Source: a virus
Reading direction: 5' to 3' (one strand)
Virus record (IMG/VR): IMGVR_UViG_3300042898_003871
Location: 1 to 30,548 of that record
Length of the DNA stretch: 30,548 bases
The notes under the pieces are model-generated. The model did no database searches. It was not told the DNA's origin and saw only the letters and a list, made by a program, of their open reading frames with translations. The first letter of the stretch is position 1; every line of letters starts with the position of its first letter. A program made the position numbers and the translations under genes. Below are positions 1 to 6,394 of this stretch, piece after piece.

Positions 1-25
1 CGCCGAAAAATAATTTGGGGAAAAG

Positions 26-56
26 TTGTAAAATTGAAAAATTTTTTGTATATTTG
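26..56 (+). promoter_or_regulatory. Host-type (Bacteroidota sigma) promoter for the HD-domain gene
   Basis: TTG at 26-28, a 20-base spacer, then TATATTTG at 49-56. This matches the Bacteroidota -33 TTG / -7 TAnnTTTG pattern. Four other promoters in the window have the same 20-base spacing. Transcription would begin near position 62, giving an A-rich leader of about 80 bases before the ATG at 143. No mapping data are available; the call rests on the motif and its position. Confidence 0.75.
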
Positions 57-142
57 TGGTATCTTTTTATAGTATCATAAAACCAGGACAGATAAAAGAA
101 AAGCTTAAAAAAATAAAACTTAAAACAAAGAAAAAAAAGAAA

Positions 143-802
143 ATGAAAAGTTACACAGACCAAGAGCTAGAGACTAATTACAAGAAATTCTTAGGAATCG
201 TAGATAAGTACATCACAGGAGAAAGGAAGGAAAAACTTTTGAATATGTACTCAATGGACGAATTAGGGCCTAACCTTATGTTATCACCTGCTAGTGGTAA
301 TAAAAATTTCCATTACGCATATGAGGGTGGTTACATTGACCATATTTTTAATGTTTGTAAACATTCTCTGAAGATGAAAAATCTTTTTGTTGAATGTGGG
401 GGTACTATTGATTTCACAGATGAAGAATTAATTTTTGCAGCATTGCATCATGATTTAGGTAAGTTGGGCACTAAAGGTGAGTTACATTATGTTAAGAATG
501 ATTCAGATTGGCATATTAAAAATAGAGGTGAATACTTTAAAAGAAATGAAGAAATTCCTTTTATGGCTATTACAGATAGAGGATTCTTTACTATGAATCA
601 GTATGGTATTACTTTATCAGATAAAGAATGGTTTGGTATCAAATTAACAGATGGAGTTTACGATGAAGATAATGAAAAGTATTATAAGGTATATGACACT
701 TCTAAATACCTTCGTTATACCATTCAGTATATCCTACATTGGGCAGACCATATGAGTACTGTTATCGAAAGACAGCAGGGGTTGAAAGGAGATTTATTTT
801 AA
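143..802 (+). CDS. HD-domain metal-dependent phosphohydrolase
   Basis: A 219-residue protein carrying an HD-superfamily metal site: H67 (YIDHIF), H103-D104 in ALHHDLGK and a late D202 (HWADH), the H...HD...D arrangement of metal-dependent phosphohydrolases. Members act on nucleotides, cyclic nucleotides or nucleic-acid ends; the substrate cannot be told here. I start it at ATG 143. The reading frame is open back to a GTG at 56, but that codon is the last base of the -7 element of the promoter and the intervening residues are a lysine-rich low-complexity stretch, so it cannot be the start. No Shine-Dalgarno; an A-rich run precedes the ATG. It is followed by a short repeat and a strong terminator, so it is probably monocistronic. 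A role in nucleotide turnover is plausible but inferred. Confidence 0.7.
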   Translation: MKSYTDQELETNYKKFLGIVDKYITGERKEKLLNMYSMDELGPNLMLSPASGNKNFHYAYEGGYIDHIFNVCKHSLKMKNLFVECGGTIDFTDEELIFAALHHDLGKLGTKGELHYVKNDSDWHIKNRGEYFKRNEEIPFMAITDRGFFTMNQYGITLSDKEWFGIKLTDGVYDEDNEKYYKVYDTSKYLRYTIQYILHWADHMSTVIERQQGLKGDLF

Positions 803-837
803 TACTGACAATTTTTCATTAATATACTGACAATTTT
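802..837 (+). repeat. Direct repeat, two copies of a 14-bp unit
   Basis: ATACTGACAATTTT occurs at 802-815 and again at 824-837, a 22-base period, starting in the stop codon of the HD gene and running into the left arm of the terminator stem. Function unknown; it could be a small duplication. Confidence 0.7.
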
Positions 838-870
838 ACCATATCACTTCGGTGGTATGGTAATTGTTTT
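836..870 (+). terminator. Rho-independent terminator after the HD-domain gene
   Basis: A 12-bp stem (836-847 with 852-863, one G-T pair) closed by a TTCG tetraloop at 848-851 and followed by TTGTTTTT. The TTCG loop makes it very stable. It separates the HD gene from hsp20; hsp20 begins 34 bases after the stem, so that gene needs either read-through or its own promoter, for which I see no clear motif. Confidence 0.85.
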
Positions 871-896
871 TATATAGTAAACTAAACAAAAAAATT

Positions 897-1298
897 ATGT
901 ACAACATTACTAAAAAAAATTACACAACACTGGATGAAGTCTTTGACTCATTTTTCAACAATGCAGTTTTTACACCACCAGCTGTAAAATACCAAAACTC
1001 AAGATTATCTATTGATGTAACAGAGGAAGAGGCAGTTATAGCTTTATCAGTTTTAGGTCATAGTAAAGATGATATTACTATTGAATTGGAAGAAGATGCA
1101 ATTTTTGTAAAATCGGTAGAAAGAGAATTATTGAAAGTTGAAAAAGAAATAATTCATCCTATTAATGATAGAATTGCTGTAGGGGATAAATTTGATGGAG
1201 AAAAAACTTCAGCTAAAATCCTAAATGGTATTCTTTATTTAACGATTCCTAAAAAGGAAGAGGCAAAACCAAAAAAGGTTACGATTAAAGTTGGTTAA
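897..1298 (+). CDS. hsp20: Small heat-shock protein, Hsp20/alpha-crystallin family
   Basis: A 133-residue protein with an alpha-crystallin domain over roughly residues 35-133. The diagnostic A-x-x-x-NGxLxLxxP signature is seen as AKILNGILYLTIPK, and the C-terminus ends in an I-x-V tail (IKVG) of the kind that docks between sHSP dimers. The family holds unfolding proteins in an ATP-independent way; Hsp20 genes are common in marine T4-like phages, where a role in virion folding has been suggested. The frame is open back to a TTG at 864, but that lies in the terminator U-tract, so ATG 897 with its A/C-rich leader is preferred. The N-terminal arm is short. Confidence 0.85.
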   Translation: MYNITKKNYTTLDEVFDSFFNNAVFTPPAVKYQNSRLSIDVTEEEAVIALSVLGHSKDDITIELEEDAIFVKSVERELLKVEKEIIHPINDRIAVGDKFDGEKTSAKILNGILYLTIPKKEEAKPKKVTIKVG

Positions 1299-1321
1299 TT
1301 GAAAAATTATACTTATCTTTG
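1291..1321 (+). promoter_or_regulatory. Host-type promoter overlapping the following terminator
   Basis: TTG at 1291-1293 (in the end of hsp20), a 20-base spacer, and TATCTTTG at 1314-1321. Predicted initiation near 1327 falls inside the left arm of the hairpin at 1323-1349, so a transcript starting here would lack part of the stem and could escape termination. It would then transcribe the gene at 1394. Confidence 0.55.
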
Positions 1322-1322
1322 T

Positions 1323-1353
1323 AAGGAAGACTAAATACTAGTCTTCCTTTTTT
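1323..1353 (+). terminator. Rho-independent terminator after hsp20
   Basis: A perfect 11-bp inverted repeat (1323-1333 and 1339-1349) with a 5-base loop, ending in an uninterrupted T run to 1353. It should stop transcription coming from hsp20. Confidence 0.85.
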
Positions 1354-1363
1354 ATTTAATATA

Positions 1364-1371
1364 TATTTATA
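1364..1371 (+). promoter_or_regulatory. Candidate phage late promoter, TATTTATA
   Basis: TATTTATA 10 bases after the terminator T-tract and 22 bases before ATG 1394, with an A/C-rich leader between. One of seven spacer copies of TATTTAT (see findings). Its place directly after a terminator supports a promoter role. Confidence 0.5.
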
Positions 1372-1393
1372 ATATACAACAAACAAAACAATT

Positions 1394-1570
1394 ATGGCAA
1401 AGTTTCAACAAAGAATCATCGATAACAACGATGCAGTTAAACAGAGAATCCGCATCGTATTAGATATGATGAATGGTAATAGACCGGCTAATAACGTAGA
1501 AGCGATTAGACTATTACAGGAGGTTAAGAATTTAATAGACACAAACAACGACTTAGTTACTTTAGGGTAA
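1394..1570 (+). CDS. Small uncharacterised protein, 58 residues
   Basis: An ATG-started frame beginning MAKFQQRIIDNNDAVKQR and ending in DLVTLG, closed by TAA at 1568-1570. It is predicted to be helical and charged, with no cysteine and no membrane segment. The candidate late promoter at 1364 and an A/C-rich leader precede it, and the next gene starts one base after its stop, so they are very likely co-transcribed. The MAK/MA start resembles the other late genes here. I do not recognise a family; a virion or late accessory role is only inferred from its promoter. Confidence 0.65.
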   Translation: MAKFQQRIIDNNDAVKQRIRIVLDMMNGNRPANNVEAIRLLQEVKNLIDTNNDLVTLG

Positions 1571-1571
1571 T

Positions 1572-2579
1572 ATGAATTGGTTAAAATTTTTAGTAGGGGT
1601 ATCAGCAGTTATCATCGCAGGATGTGCTGCATTCTTTTCCGTAACAGGATTAGGTGTTCTCTTTGCAGGAGCATCTACTTCTGTTATGGTAATGGCGGGT
1701 TCATTAGAATTCGCTAAATTAGTGGCTGCAACCTATCTAAAACAGACTTGGGATGAGATTAAGGGGTTTAATAAGTGGTATTTAACCCTTTCGGTGGGTA
1801 TCCTGATGATAATTACCTCTGCGGGTATATTTGGTTACCTTTCTAATGCATTCCAACAGCAATCCTTACAATTACAACAAGTGGATAGGGAAGTTGCGGT
1901 GTGGCAAACGAAAATTGACCAAAATAACACCCAAATTACCCAATTATCCACTCAAATTACCGAATCTAACACCAATCAGGGTAAAATTTTGGATGGTGGT
2001 AAGGTAAATAGTAGATTACTTCGTTCAGTTGATAATAGAGATAGAGAAATTAGTAAATTGAACGATAAAATTGGTAAATTACAGGAGGCTAATGCTAAAA
2101 ATACCGAAGAAATCAACAAAATTAAGATTGCTAACATCGATTTAGAGAAAGAAGTAGGTGGATTTAGGTTTGTGGCGGATGCTTTTGGTATAGAACTCAA
2201 AAATGTGGTTAAATTCTTCATATTTTTGATTGTCTTTGTGTTTGACCCACTCGCAATTGCTCTTATTATCGCATTTAATGGGTTGGTAATGAAAAGAGAG
2301 GAAGAAAAAGTACCTTCTATGTATGAAGTTTACGGAGAAACACCGATATTGAAATCAGAGAAGGATGCTGAGGTGTTTTTTAATGAAATAGAGAATCCAA
2401 CCGAACCAAATGAACAATTAGTCAATGCGGCTACTCAATATAATGAGGACATAAAAAAAAACGAAATTAATTCCACTACAACAAATGTGGAAAAAGATGA
2501 AGTGATACTAACCGATGAAGAATTAAAAAAAAAGTCAATGAATCCGTTGATGAAAATGTGGAAGAAGATATCGACTTAA
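1572..2579 (+). CDS. Membrane protein with central coiled coil (zero-frame product)
   Basis: A 335-residue protein with hydrophobic segments near residues 5-25, 27-50 and 70-92, a long heptad-like region (about 95-190, rich in Q, N, K, E) and a further membrane segment near 213-240, then an acidic tail. Similar 'coil-containing' membrane proteins occur in marine phages; the function is unknown. The last 14 residues (SMNPLMKMWKKIST) are unlike the acidic tail before them, and begin just after an A-AAA-AAG heptamer at 2528-2534. A -1 shift there would join the protein to the frame ending at 2857 and give about 428 residues. The late-type promoter at 1364 probably drives it together with the 58-residue protein. 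Confidence 0.7.
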   Translation: MNWLKFLVGVSAVIIAGCAAFFSVTGLGVLFAGASTSVMVMAGSLEFAKLVAATYLKQTWDEIKGFNKWYLTLSVGILMIITSAGIFGYLSNAFQQQSLQLQQVDREVAVWQTKIDQNNTQITQLSTQITESNTNQGKILDGGKVNSRLLRSVDNRDREISKLNDKIGKLQEANAKNTEEINKIKIANIDLEKEVGGFRFVADAFGIELKNVVKFFIFLIVFVFDPLAIALIIAFNGLVMKREEEKVPSMYEVYGETPILKSEKDAEVFFNEIENPTEPNEQLVNAATQYNEDIKKNEINSTTTNVEKDEVILTDEELKKKSMNPLMKMWKKIST

Positions 2580-2857
2580 CAAAGCTTACCAGAGATTTTA
2601 GTGTAAGGGGAATTGATTTAGATGGAGATGGTTCTATTGATGGAATTGATACGGATGGAGATGGTTTAATAAATAAAGTAACAGCTCACCCAAACAGGGC
2701 ATTGGTAATGAAAGATATGTTACCATATTATGCTAGACCTGAATTTAATTGGAATGACACGCAAAAGTGGATAAACGACCAAAATGCAGTAAACTATTGG
2801 TTAACACATAGGGAGCCAATTAAATATCCTACTGATTTTAATTCAAAAACATATTGA
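2519..2857 (+). CDS. C-terminal part of the frameshift protein, with Ca-binding-like loops
   Basis: This frame is open from 2519, after a stop at 2516-2518, to TAA 2857. Its only plausible independent start is GTG 2558, inside the upstream gene. It holds two adjacent DxDGDG loops, DLDGDGSIDGID and DTDGDGLINK, with acidic residues at EF-hand loop positions 1, 3, 5 and 9, like dockerin or thrombospondin-type-3 calcium sites. An aromatic tail follows (FNWNDTQKWINDQNAVNYW). I read it as the C-terminal domain of the protein starting at 1572, made by -1 frameshifting, rather than as a separate gene. If separate, it would be a 99-residue protein starting at GTG 2558. Its side of the membrane is unknown. 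Confidence 0.55.
   Translation, partial: RIKKKVNESVDENVEEDIDLTKLTRDFSVRGIDLDGDGSIDGIDTDGDGLINKVTAHPNRALVMKDMLPYYARPEFNWNDTQKWINDQNAVNYWLTHREPIKYPTDFNSKTY
2528..2534 (+). other. Candidate -1 ribosomal frameshift site, A-AAA-AAG
   Basis: Nine A residues (2525-2533) followed by G. Parsed in the frame of the gene starting at 1572, this gives A AAA AAG, the heptamer used by the E. coli dnaX frameshift. After a -1 slip the next codon is GTC at 2534-2536, and the frame continues VNESVDENVEEDIDLTKL into the downstream EF-hand-like region, an acidic run that continues the zero-frame tail naturally. I see no strong downstream hairpin and no upstream Shine-Dalgarno stimulator. Alternatives are transcriptional slippage on the A tract or a homopolymer sequencing error. 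Confidence 0.6.
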
Positions 2858-2861
2858 TTTA

Positions 2862-2893
2862 TTTGTAAATTTCAAAAAGTTTTATTATCTTTG
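2862..2893 (+). promoter_or_regulatory. Host-type promoter for the gp55/carbamoyltransferase operon
   Basis: TTTG at 2862-2865, a 20-base spacer and TATCTTTG at 2886-2893, in the spacer before ATG 2914. Predicted start is near 2899, leaving a short A/T leader. It would drive the run of closely packed genes from 2914 to 7173, so gp55 would be expressed by host RNA polymerase before late genes. Confidence 0.8.
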
Positions 2894-2913
2894 TATAATA
2901 TTAAATAAAAAAT

Positions 2914-3465
2914 ATGAAATTAACTAAAATTGAATCAACTCCTTTTACAAAATCAGATGAGGAATTGATATTAAAAACATTAAAGCGTTACGCTAATAAC
3001 ACAAAACTTTCAGCAGTTTGTACCAGAAGTGTTAATCTACCATTCAGAGCATTCTATCTTAACACAGAAACTCCACTTCTTTTAATCAATCCATACATCA
3101 CAAAATATTCTAATGATGCATTTCAATCGACTGAGATGTCTGAATTCGATACTAATGGTAAAAATAGAATTGTAGTTAGAGCGTTTTCAATAGAAGTTCA
3201 AACTGATAATTTAGGATTAGTGGTATTCAAAGGTGATATGGAAAATGATAGAGAAGGATTGGATGAGTGTATTTTTGCTCAACAAATGATTGACCTATTA
3301 GATGGTATAACAATTGCTGATAAGAATATAAATCAACCAATTAAAAAGCCAATTCAGTATGAAAGAAACCAAATAGTTATGGCTAAAGACCCTAATGGTA
3401 ATATTGAACAAATAAAATATAAACATATATCAAAGTATATGGAAAAGGGTTACGTTTTAATGTAA
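2914..3465 (+). CDS. Peptide-deformylase-like protein, catalytic residues lost
   Basis: 183 residues with the outline of peptide deformylase (PDF). LLLINPYI matches the LINP strand of PDF, and the late helix reads CIFAQQMIDLLDGI where E. coli PDF has IQHEMDHLVGKL. The three key helix residues are replaced (H to Q124, E to M125, H to L128), and the EGCLS cysteine loop is not recognisable near residues 72-80. Metal binding and deformylation are therefore not expected; it is probably a PDF-fold pseudoenzyme, perhaps binding ribosomes or nascent chains. Active PDFs are known in marine T4-like phages. Residues 140-183 are an extra tail ending IKYKHISKYMEKGYVLM. First gene of the gp55 operon. The homology is my own reading of short motifs and needs a profile check. 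Confidence 0.55.
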   Translation: MKLTKIESTPFTKSDEELILKTLKRYANNTKLSAVCTRSVNLPFRAFYLNTETPLLLINPYITKYSNDAFQSTEMSEFDTNGKNRIVVRAFSIEVQTDNLGLVVFKGDMENDREGLDECIFAQQMIDLLDGITIADKNINQPIKKPIQYERNQIVMAKDPNGNIEQIKYKHISKYMEKGYVLM

Positions 3466-3472
3466 TATCAAA

Positions 3473-3730
3473 ATGAATCAAAAAGAATTGAACGATGTTT
3501 TAACTAATAAAATAGTAGAACAATCCAATCAACTGATATCAATACAAATCCTATTATATTCATTAGTAGATTTGGTTATAGAAAAAGAATTGGTTTCAAA
3601 AGAAGAATTAGAGGAGATGATAGATAGTAAAAAGGCTATTGTTGAGCAATGGATATCATCAGAGTTAAAAACCCATACTAAAGATGATTCTTCGTATATG
3701 ATGCATTTCGGAAAACCAGGAGAAGCTTAA
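3473..3730 (+). CDS. Small uncharacterised helical protein, 85 residues
   Basis: Starts 8 bases after the previous stop. It is predicted to be mostly helical, with a hydrophobic middle (ISIQILLYSLVDLVIEK, about residues 23-39) and acidic flanks (EELEEMID), ending FGKPGEA. No Shine-Dalgarno; AT-rich upstream. No family recognised. Position upstream of gp55 raises the thought of a late-transcription co-activator such as gp33, which is a protein of similar small size, but I see no motif that supports this. Confidence 0.6.
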   Translation: MNQKELNDVLTNKIVEQSNQLISIQILLYSLVDLVIEKELVSKEELEEMIDSKKAIVEQWISSELKTHTKDDSSYMMHFGKPGEA

Positions 3731-3742
3731 AAATAAAAAATT

Positions 3743-3991
3743 ATGGAATATATTTTGATTTCAGTATTAATTGTGATAATTGGATTATTATATTACACCT
3801 TAAAAACTGCGTTAGATAAGATAGAAGTTTATGAGCAATTTATATTAGATAGAAGGGATTCATATTATCAATTGCTACAGAACATTAGAGATATTGATGC
3901 AAAGCAAATCTTTGAAAAAGATGATGAAGTTGGTGTTACATTTGATGATATTAAAAATGAGATAGAAGAATTTAAAAACATTATAGAATAA
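3743..3991 (+). CDS. Small membrane protein, 82 residues
   Basis: An N-terminal hydrophobic segment (residues 2-20, YILISVLIVIIGLLYYTL) without a signal-peptidase or lipobox site is followed by a charged, probably helical domain with an acidic end. This suggests a single-pass inner-membrane protein with the soluble part in the cytoplasm. It lies 12 bases after the previous gene and one base before gp55. Function unknown; a lysis role cannot be excluded but has no positive evidence. Confidence 0.6.
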   Translation: MEYILISVLIVIIGLLYYTLKTALDKIEVYEQFILDRRDSYYQLLQNIRDIDAKQIFEKDDEVGVTFDDIKNEIEEFKNIIE

Positions 3992-3992
3992 G

Positions 3993-4712
3993 ATGCCGAG
4001 AAAACCAAAAACTCCTAAAAGTAAAATGTATTTCACTTTGGAGACGGAGGAAGCAATAATAGCTTACAATAAATCCGAAAACCAAAGAGAAAAAAATACA
4101 CTATATGTGGATAAGATAAAATATCCGTTTGAGAAAATAGCGGAAAATGTTTTAAATACTTATAAGTTTTCTTACTTTGATGATGGACATGGAGATGTAA
4201 AAAGAGAGGTAGTATCTCAGATGATTTACAAAATTCACATGTTTCAGGAGGGAAAGGGTAAAGCATTCTCTTACTTTACTAGAATGGCATTAAACCATTT
4301 GATTCTATTAAACAACTCAAATTATAAAAGGTATAAACAGAATGAATTGATGTCTGTAATGCCGGAAAGTTGGAATCCATCGGAAGATACATTGGCAATT
4401 GAAACCGATGCTACTCACGTTGAATTTAGAACCCTTATGTTATCATATTGGGATATTAAACTAAATGTGGTGTTCGATAAAAAGAGAGATATACAAATTG
4501 CAGATGCTATATTAGAATTGTTTAGGAGAGTTGATTACATTGAAAATTTTAACAAAAAAAGTTTATACCTGTTAATAAGAGAAATGACAGGGCATAAAAC
4601 ACATTACATAACAAAGGTAATTTCAACTATGAAAGTACATCAAGATAAAATCTTAGAAGAATACTTAAACACAGGAGATATTACCATAGAAGAAGATATT
4701 TTTTATAGATGA
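3993..4712 (+). CDS. 55: Late-transcription sigma factor, T4 gp55-like
   Basis: A 239-residue protein whose centre (residues 87-113, including KGKAFSYFTRMALNHLILL) matches the conserved core-binding/melting region of gp55-type sigma factors of T4-like phages, here FSYFTRMALNHLI-x-NNSNYKR. gp55 binds host RNA polymerase and recognises a -10-only late promoter, with gp33 and the sliding clamp gp45 as partners. The C-terminus, TIEEDIFYR, is acidic then hydrophobic, as expected of a clamp-binding tail (inference). It begins one base after the previous gene and its stop overlaps the next start (ATGA). It lies behind a host-type promoter, fitting a middle gene. The TATTTAT motif in front of virion genes is its likely target. 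Confidence 0.75.
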   Translation: MPRKPKTPKSKMYFTLETEEAIIAYNKSENQREKNTLYVDKIKYPFEKIAENVLNTYKFSYFDDGHGDVKREVVSQMIYKIHMFQEGKGKAFSYFTRMALNHLILLNNSNYKRYKQNELMSVMPESWNPSEDTLAIETDATHVEFRTLMLSYWDIKLNVVFDKKRDIQIADAILELFRRVDYIENFNKKSLYLLIREMTGHKTHYITKVISTMKVHQDKILEEYLNTGDITIEEDIFYR

Positions 4713-6394
4713 TACAAATAGGAATAAGTTGTTATTATCATGATTCATCCGTATGTTTACTTAAGGATGGTAAAGTGATATTGGCAGTAGAGGAAGAAAG
4801 ATTTAGTGGGATAAAGCATGATAGTTCGTTTCCAGAAAAATCAATTAAGTGGATTATTGAAGAATCCAGATTTAGTTTTGAAGATATTGAAGAGGTTTGT
4901 TTTTATGAGAAGCCTTTAGTTAAGACACATAGAGTTGTAACAAATTGTTTGAAGAATTTCCAAATAAAAGATGCATTTAGATTTGGAGTAAAAGGAATCA
5001 AACAATATTTTAATTTGGTAAGGAAACTAAAATGGATGTTTTCTAAGGCTCAAATTAAATTTACATCACATCACGATTCACACATTGGTTATTCATATTT
5101 AACTTCTCCATATAGAGAAGCGGCGATATTAAGTATCGATGGAGTTGGTGAATGGGATACGACAGTTTTAGCATATGGAAAAGGAAATATTTGGGATACA
5201 TTGGAAACTACAAAGTTCCCACATTCTATGGGAATGTTATATTCTACGTTTACTGCGTTCTTAGGATTCAAACCTAATGAAGGAGAATATAAAGTAATGG
5301 GATTAGCACCTTACGGTAACCCAAAAACATTTTCACATAAATTCAGAGAAATTATTTATCCTTCTAAGAAAGGAGGATATACATTGAATATGAAAATGTT
5401 TCAATATGATAAAAGTGATGAGGTGATGTTCACTTCAGAATTATCAAATCATTTAGGAATTCTACCTCGTTTACCGGAAGAAGAAATTACTCAAGAACAT
5501 AAGGATTTAGCAGCGGCGGTACAATTCATTTATGAAATGTACTTTTTTCGTTTATTAAAAGATTTACATCGTAAAACAAAATGTGATAATTTAGTATTAG
5601 GTGGAGGGTGTGCATACAACGGAACTGCTAACGGAAAGATTTCAAAGAAGACAGGCTTTAAAAATGTATGGATACCAAATGCACCATCGGATGCGGGTTC
5701 TTCAATTGGGGCATGTTTAATATCATATTATAATAGTACACATCCGCATAGAATTGATAATACAAATCCTTATTTGGGCCCAAAATATTTAAGCGATGTG
5801 GTTAAAAAAGAATTACAAAATTACAATAAAAAATTAATATACAATAAACTATCCGATGATGAAATTATTTCAGTTGTTGCAGATGCAATATCAAATGGTA
5901 AAGTTGTGGCTTGGTTCGAAGGTAGATTGGAATTTGGTGCTAGAGCCCTTGGGCATCGTTCTATTTTGGCTGACCCTACAAATGGGGAAATAAAAAGTAG
6001 AATAAATAAGATAGTAAAAAAGAGAGAAGGGTTTAGACCATTCGCACCAATTGTAAAGTTGGAAGATGTTTCTAAATATTTTGAATGGGATAAATCAGTT
6101 CCATATATGAATCAAATAGTAGGTGTTAAAAAAGAGTATAGAGATATGTTACCTGCGATTACTCATGTTGATGGAACTGCTAGAATACAAACTTTAAATA
6201 GAGAAGATTGTGTTAGAATATATGATTTACTTACTGAATTAGAAAAACAAAATGGATATCCAATAGTTCTTAACACATCATTTAATATTAAAGACCAAAC
6301 AATGATTAGAGACCCAAAAACTGCAATAGATACATTTTTAGAGGTTGGGTTGGATATGTTGGTATTAGAAGATTATGTTATAACTAAGAAATGA
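4709..6394 (+). CDS. Carbamoyltransferase, NodU/CmcH/TobZ family
   Basis: 561 residues, full length for the family. An N-terminal Kae1-like ATPase/carbamoyl-adenylate domain is seen from GISCYYHDSS at the start, HHDSH at 121-125, SIDGVGEWDT near 142-151 and GGGCAYNGTANG at 298-309. A C-terminal YrdC-like part carries the family hallmark GRLEFGARALGHRSILADP (405-423) and FRPFAP. The family makes carbamoyl-adenylate from carbamoyl phosphate and ATP and transfers carbamoyl to a hydroxyl, often on a sugar (Nod factor, cephamycin, tobramycin). Such genes are known in marine T4-like phages, with unknown acceptors. The start overlaps gp55 and the end overlaps an SGNH-like gene (both ATGA), which suggests a shared pathway with the latter. 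Acceptor here unknown. Confidence 0.9.
   Translation: MIQIGISCYYHDSSVCLLKDGKVILAVEEERFSGIKHDSSFPEKSIKWIIEESRFSFEDIEEVCFYEKPLVKTHRVVTNCLKNFQIKDAFRFGVKGIKQYFNLVRKLKWMFSKAQIKFTSHHDSHIGYSYLTSPYREAAILSIDGVGEWDTTVLAYGKGNIWDTLETTKFPHSMGMLYSTFTAFLGFKPNEGEYKVMGLAPYGNPKTFSHKFREIIYPSKKGGYTLNMKMFQYDKSDEVMFTSELSNHLGILPRLPEEEITQEHKDLAAAVQFIYEMYFFRLLKDLHRKTKCDNLVLGGGCAYNGTANGKISKKTGFKNVWIPNAPSDAGSSIGACLISYYNSTHPHRIDNTNPYLGPKYLSDVVKKELQNYNKKLIYNKLSDDEIISVVADAISNGKVVAWFEGRLEFGARALGHRSILADPTNGEIKSRINKIVKKREGFRPFAPIVKLEDVSKYFEWDKSVPYMNQIVGVKKEYRDMLPAITHVDGTARIQTLNREDCVRIYDLLTELEKQNGYPIVLNTSFNIKDQTMIRDPKTAIDTFLEVGLDMLVLEDYVITKK

Noticed and set aside
80-125. Similarity between the HD-gene leader (AAAACCAGGA...AAGCTTAAAAA) and 3712-3745
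   Set aside because: Short, gapped and A-rich; no shared feature such as a promoter or stem, so probably chance.
56-142. GTG start at 56 for the HD-domain gene
   Set aside because: The codon overlaps the last base of the -7 promoter element, and the extra 29 residues are lysine-rich low complexity; ATG 143 is better.
864-896. TTG start at 864 for hsp20
   Set aside because: It lies in the T-tract of the terminator; ATG 897 follows an A/C-rich leader and gives a normal Hsp20.
2558-2857. Independent gene starting at GTG 2558
   Set aside because: It would begin inside the upstream gene with no start signal, while the frame is open further upstream and fits a frameshift fusion; kept only as the alternative reading.
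5353-5359. TATTTAT inside the carbamoyltransferase gene (and another at 28603 in the primase gene)
   Set aside because: Within genes, not ahead of a start, and expected by chance in AT-rich DNA.
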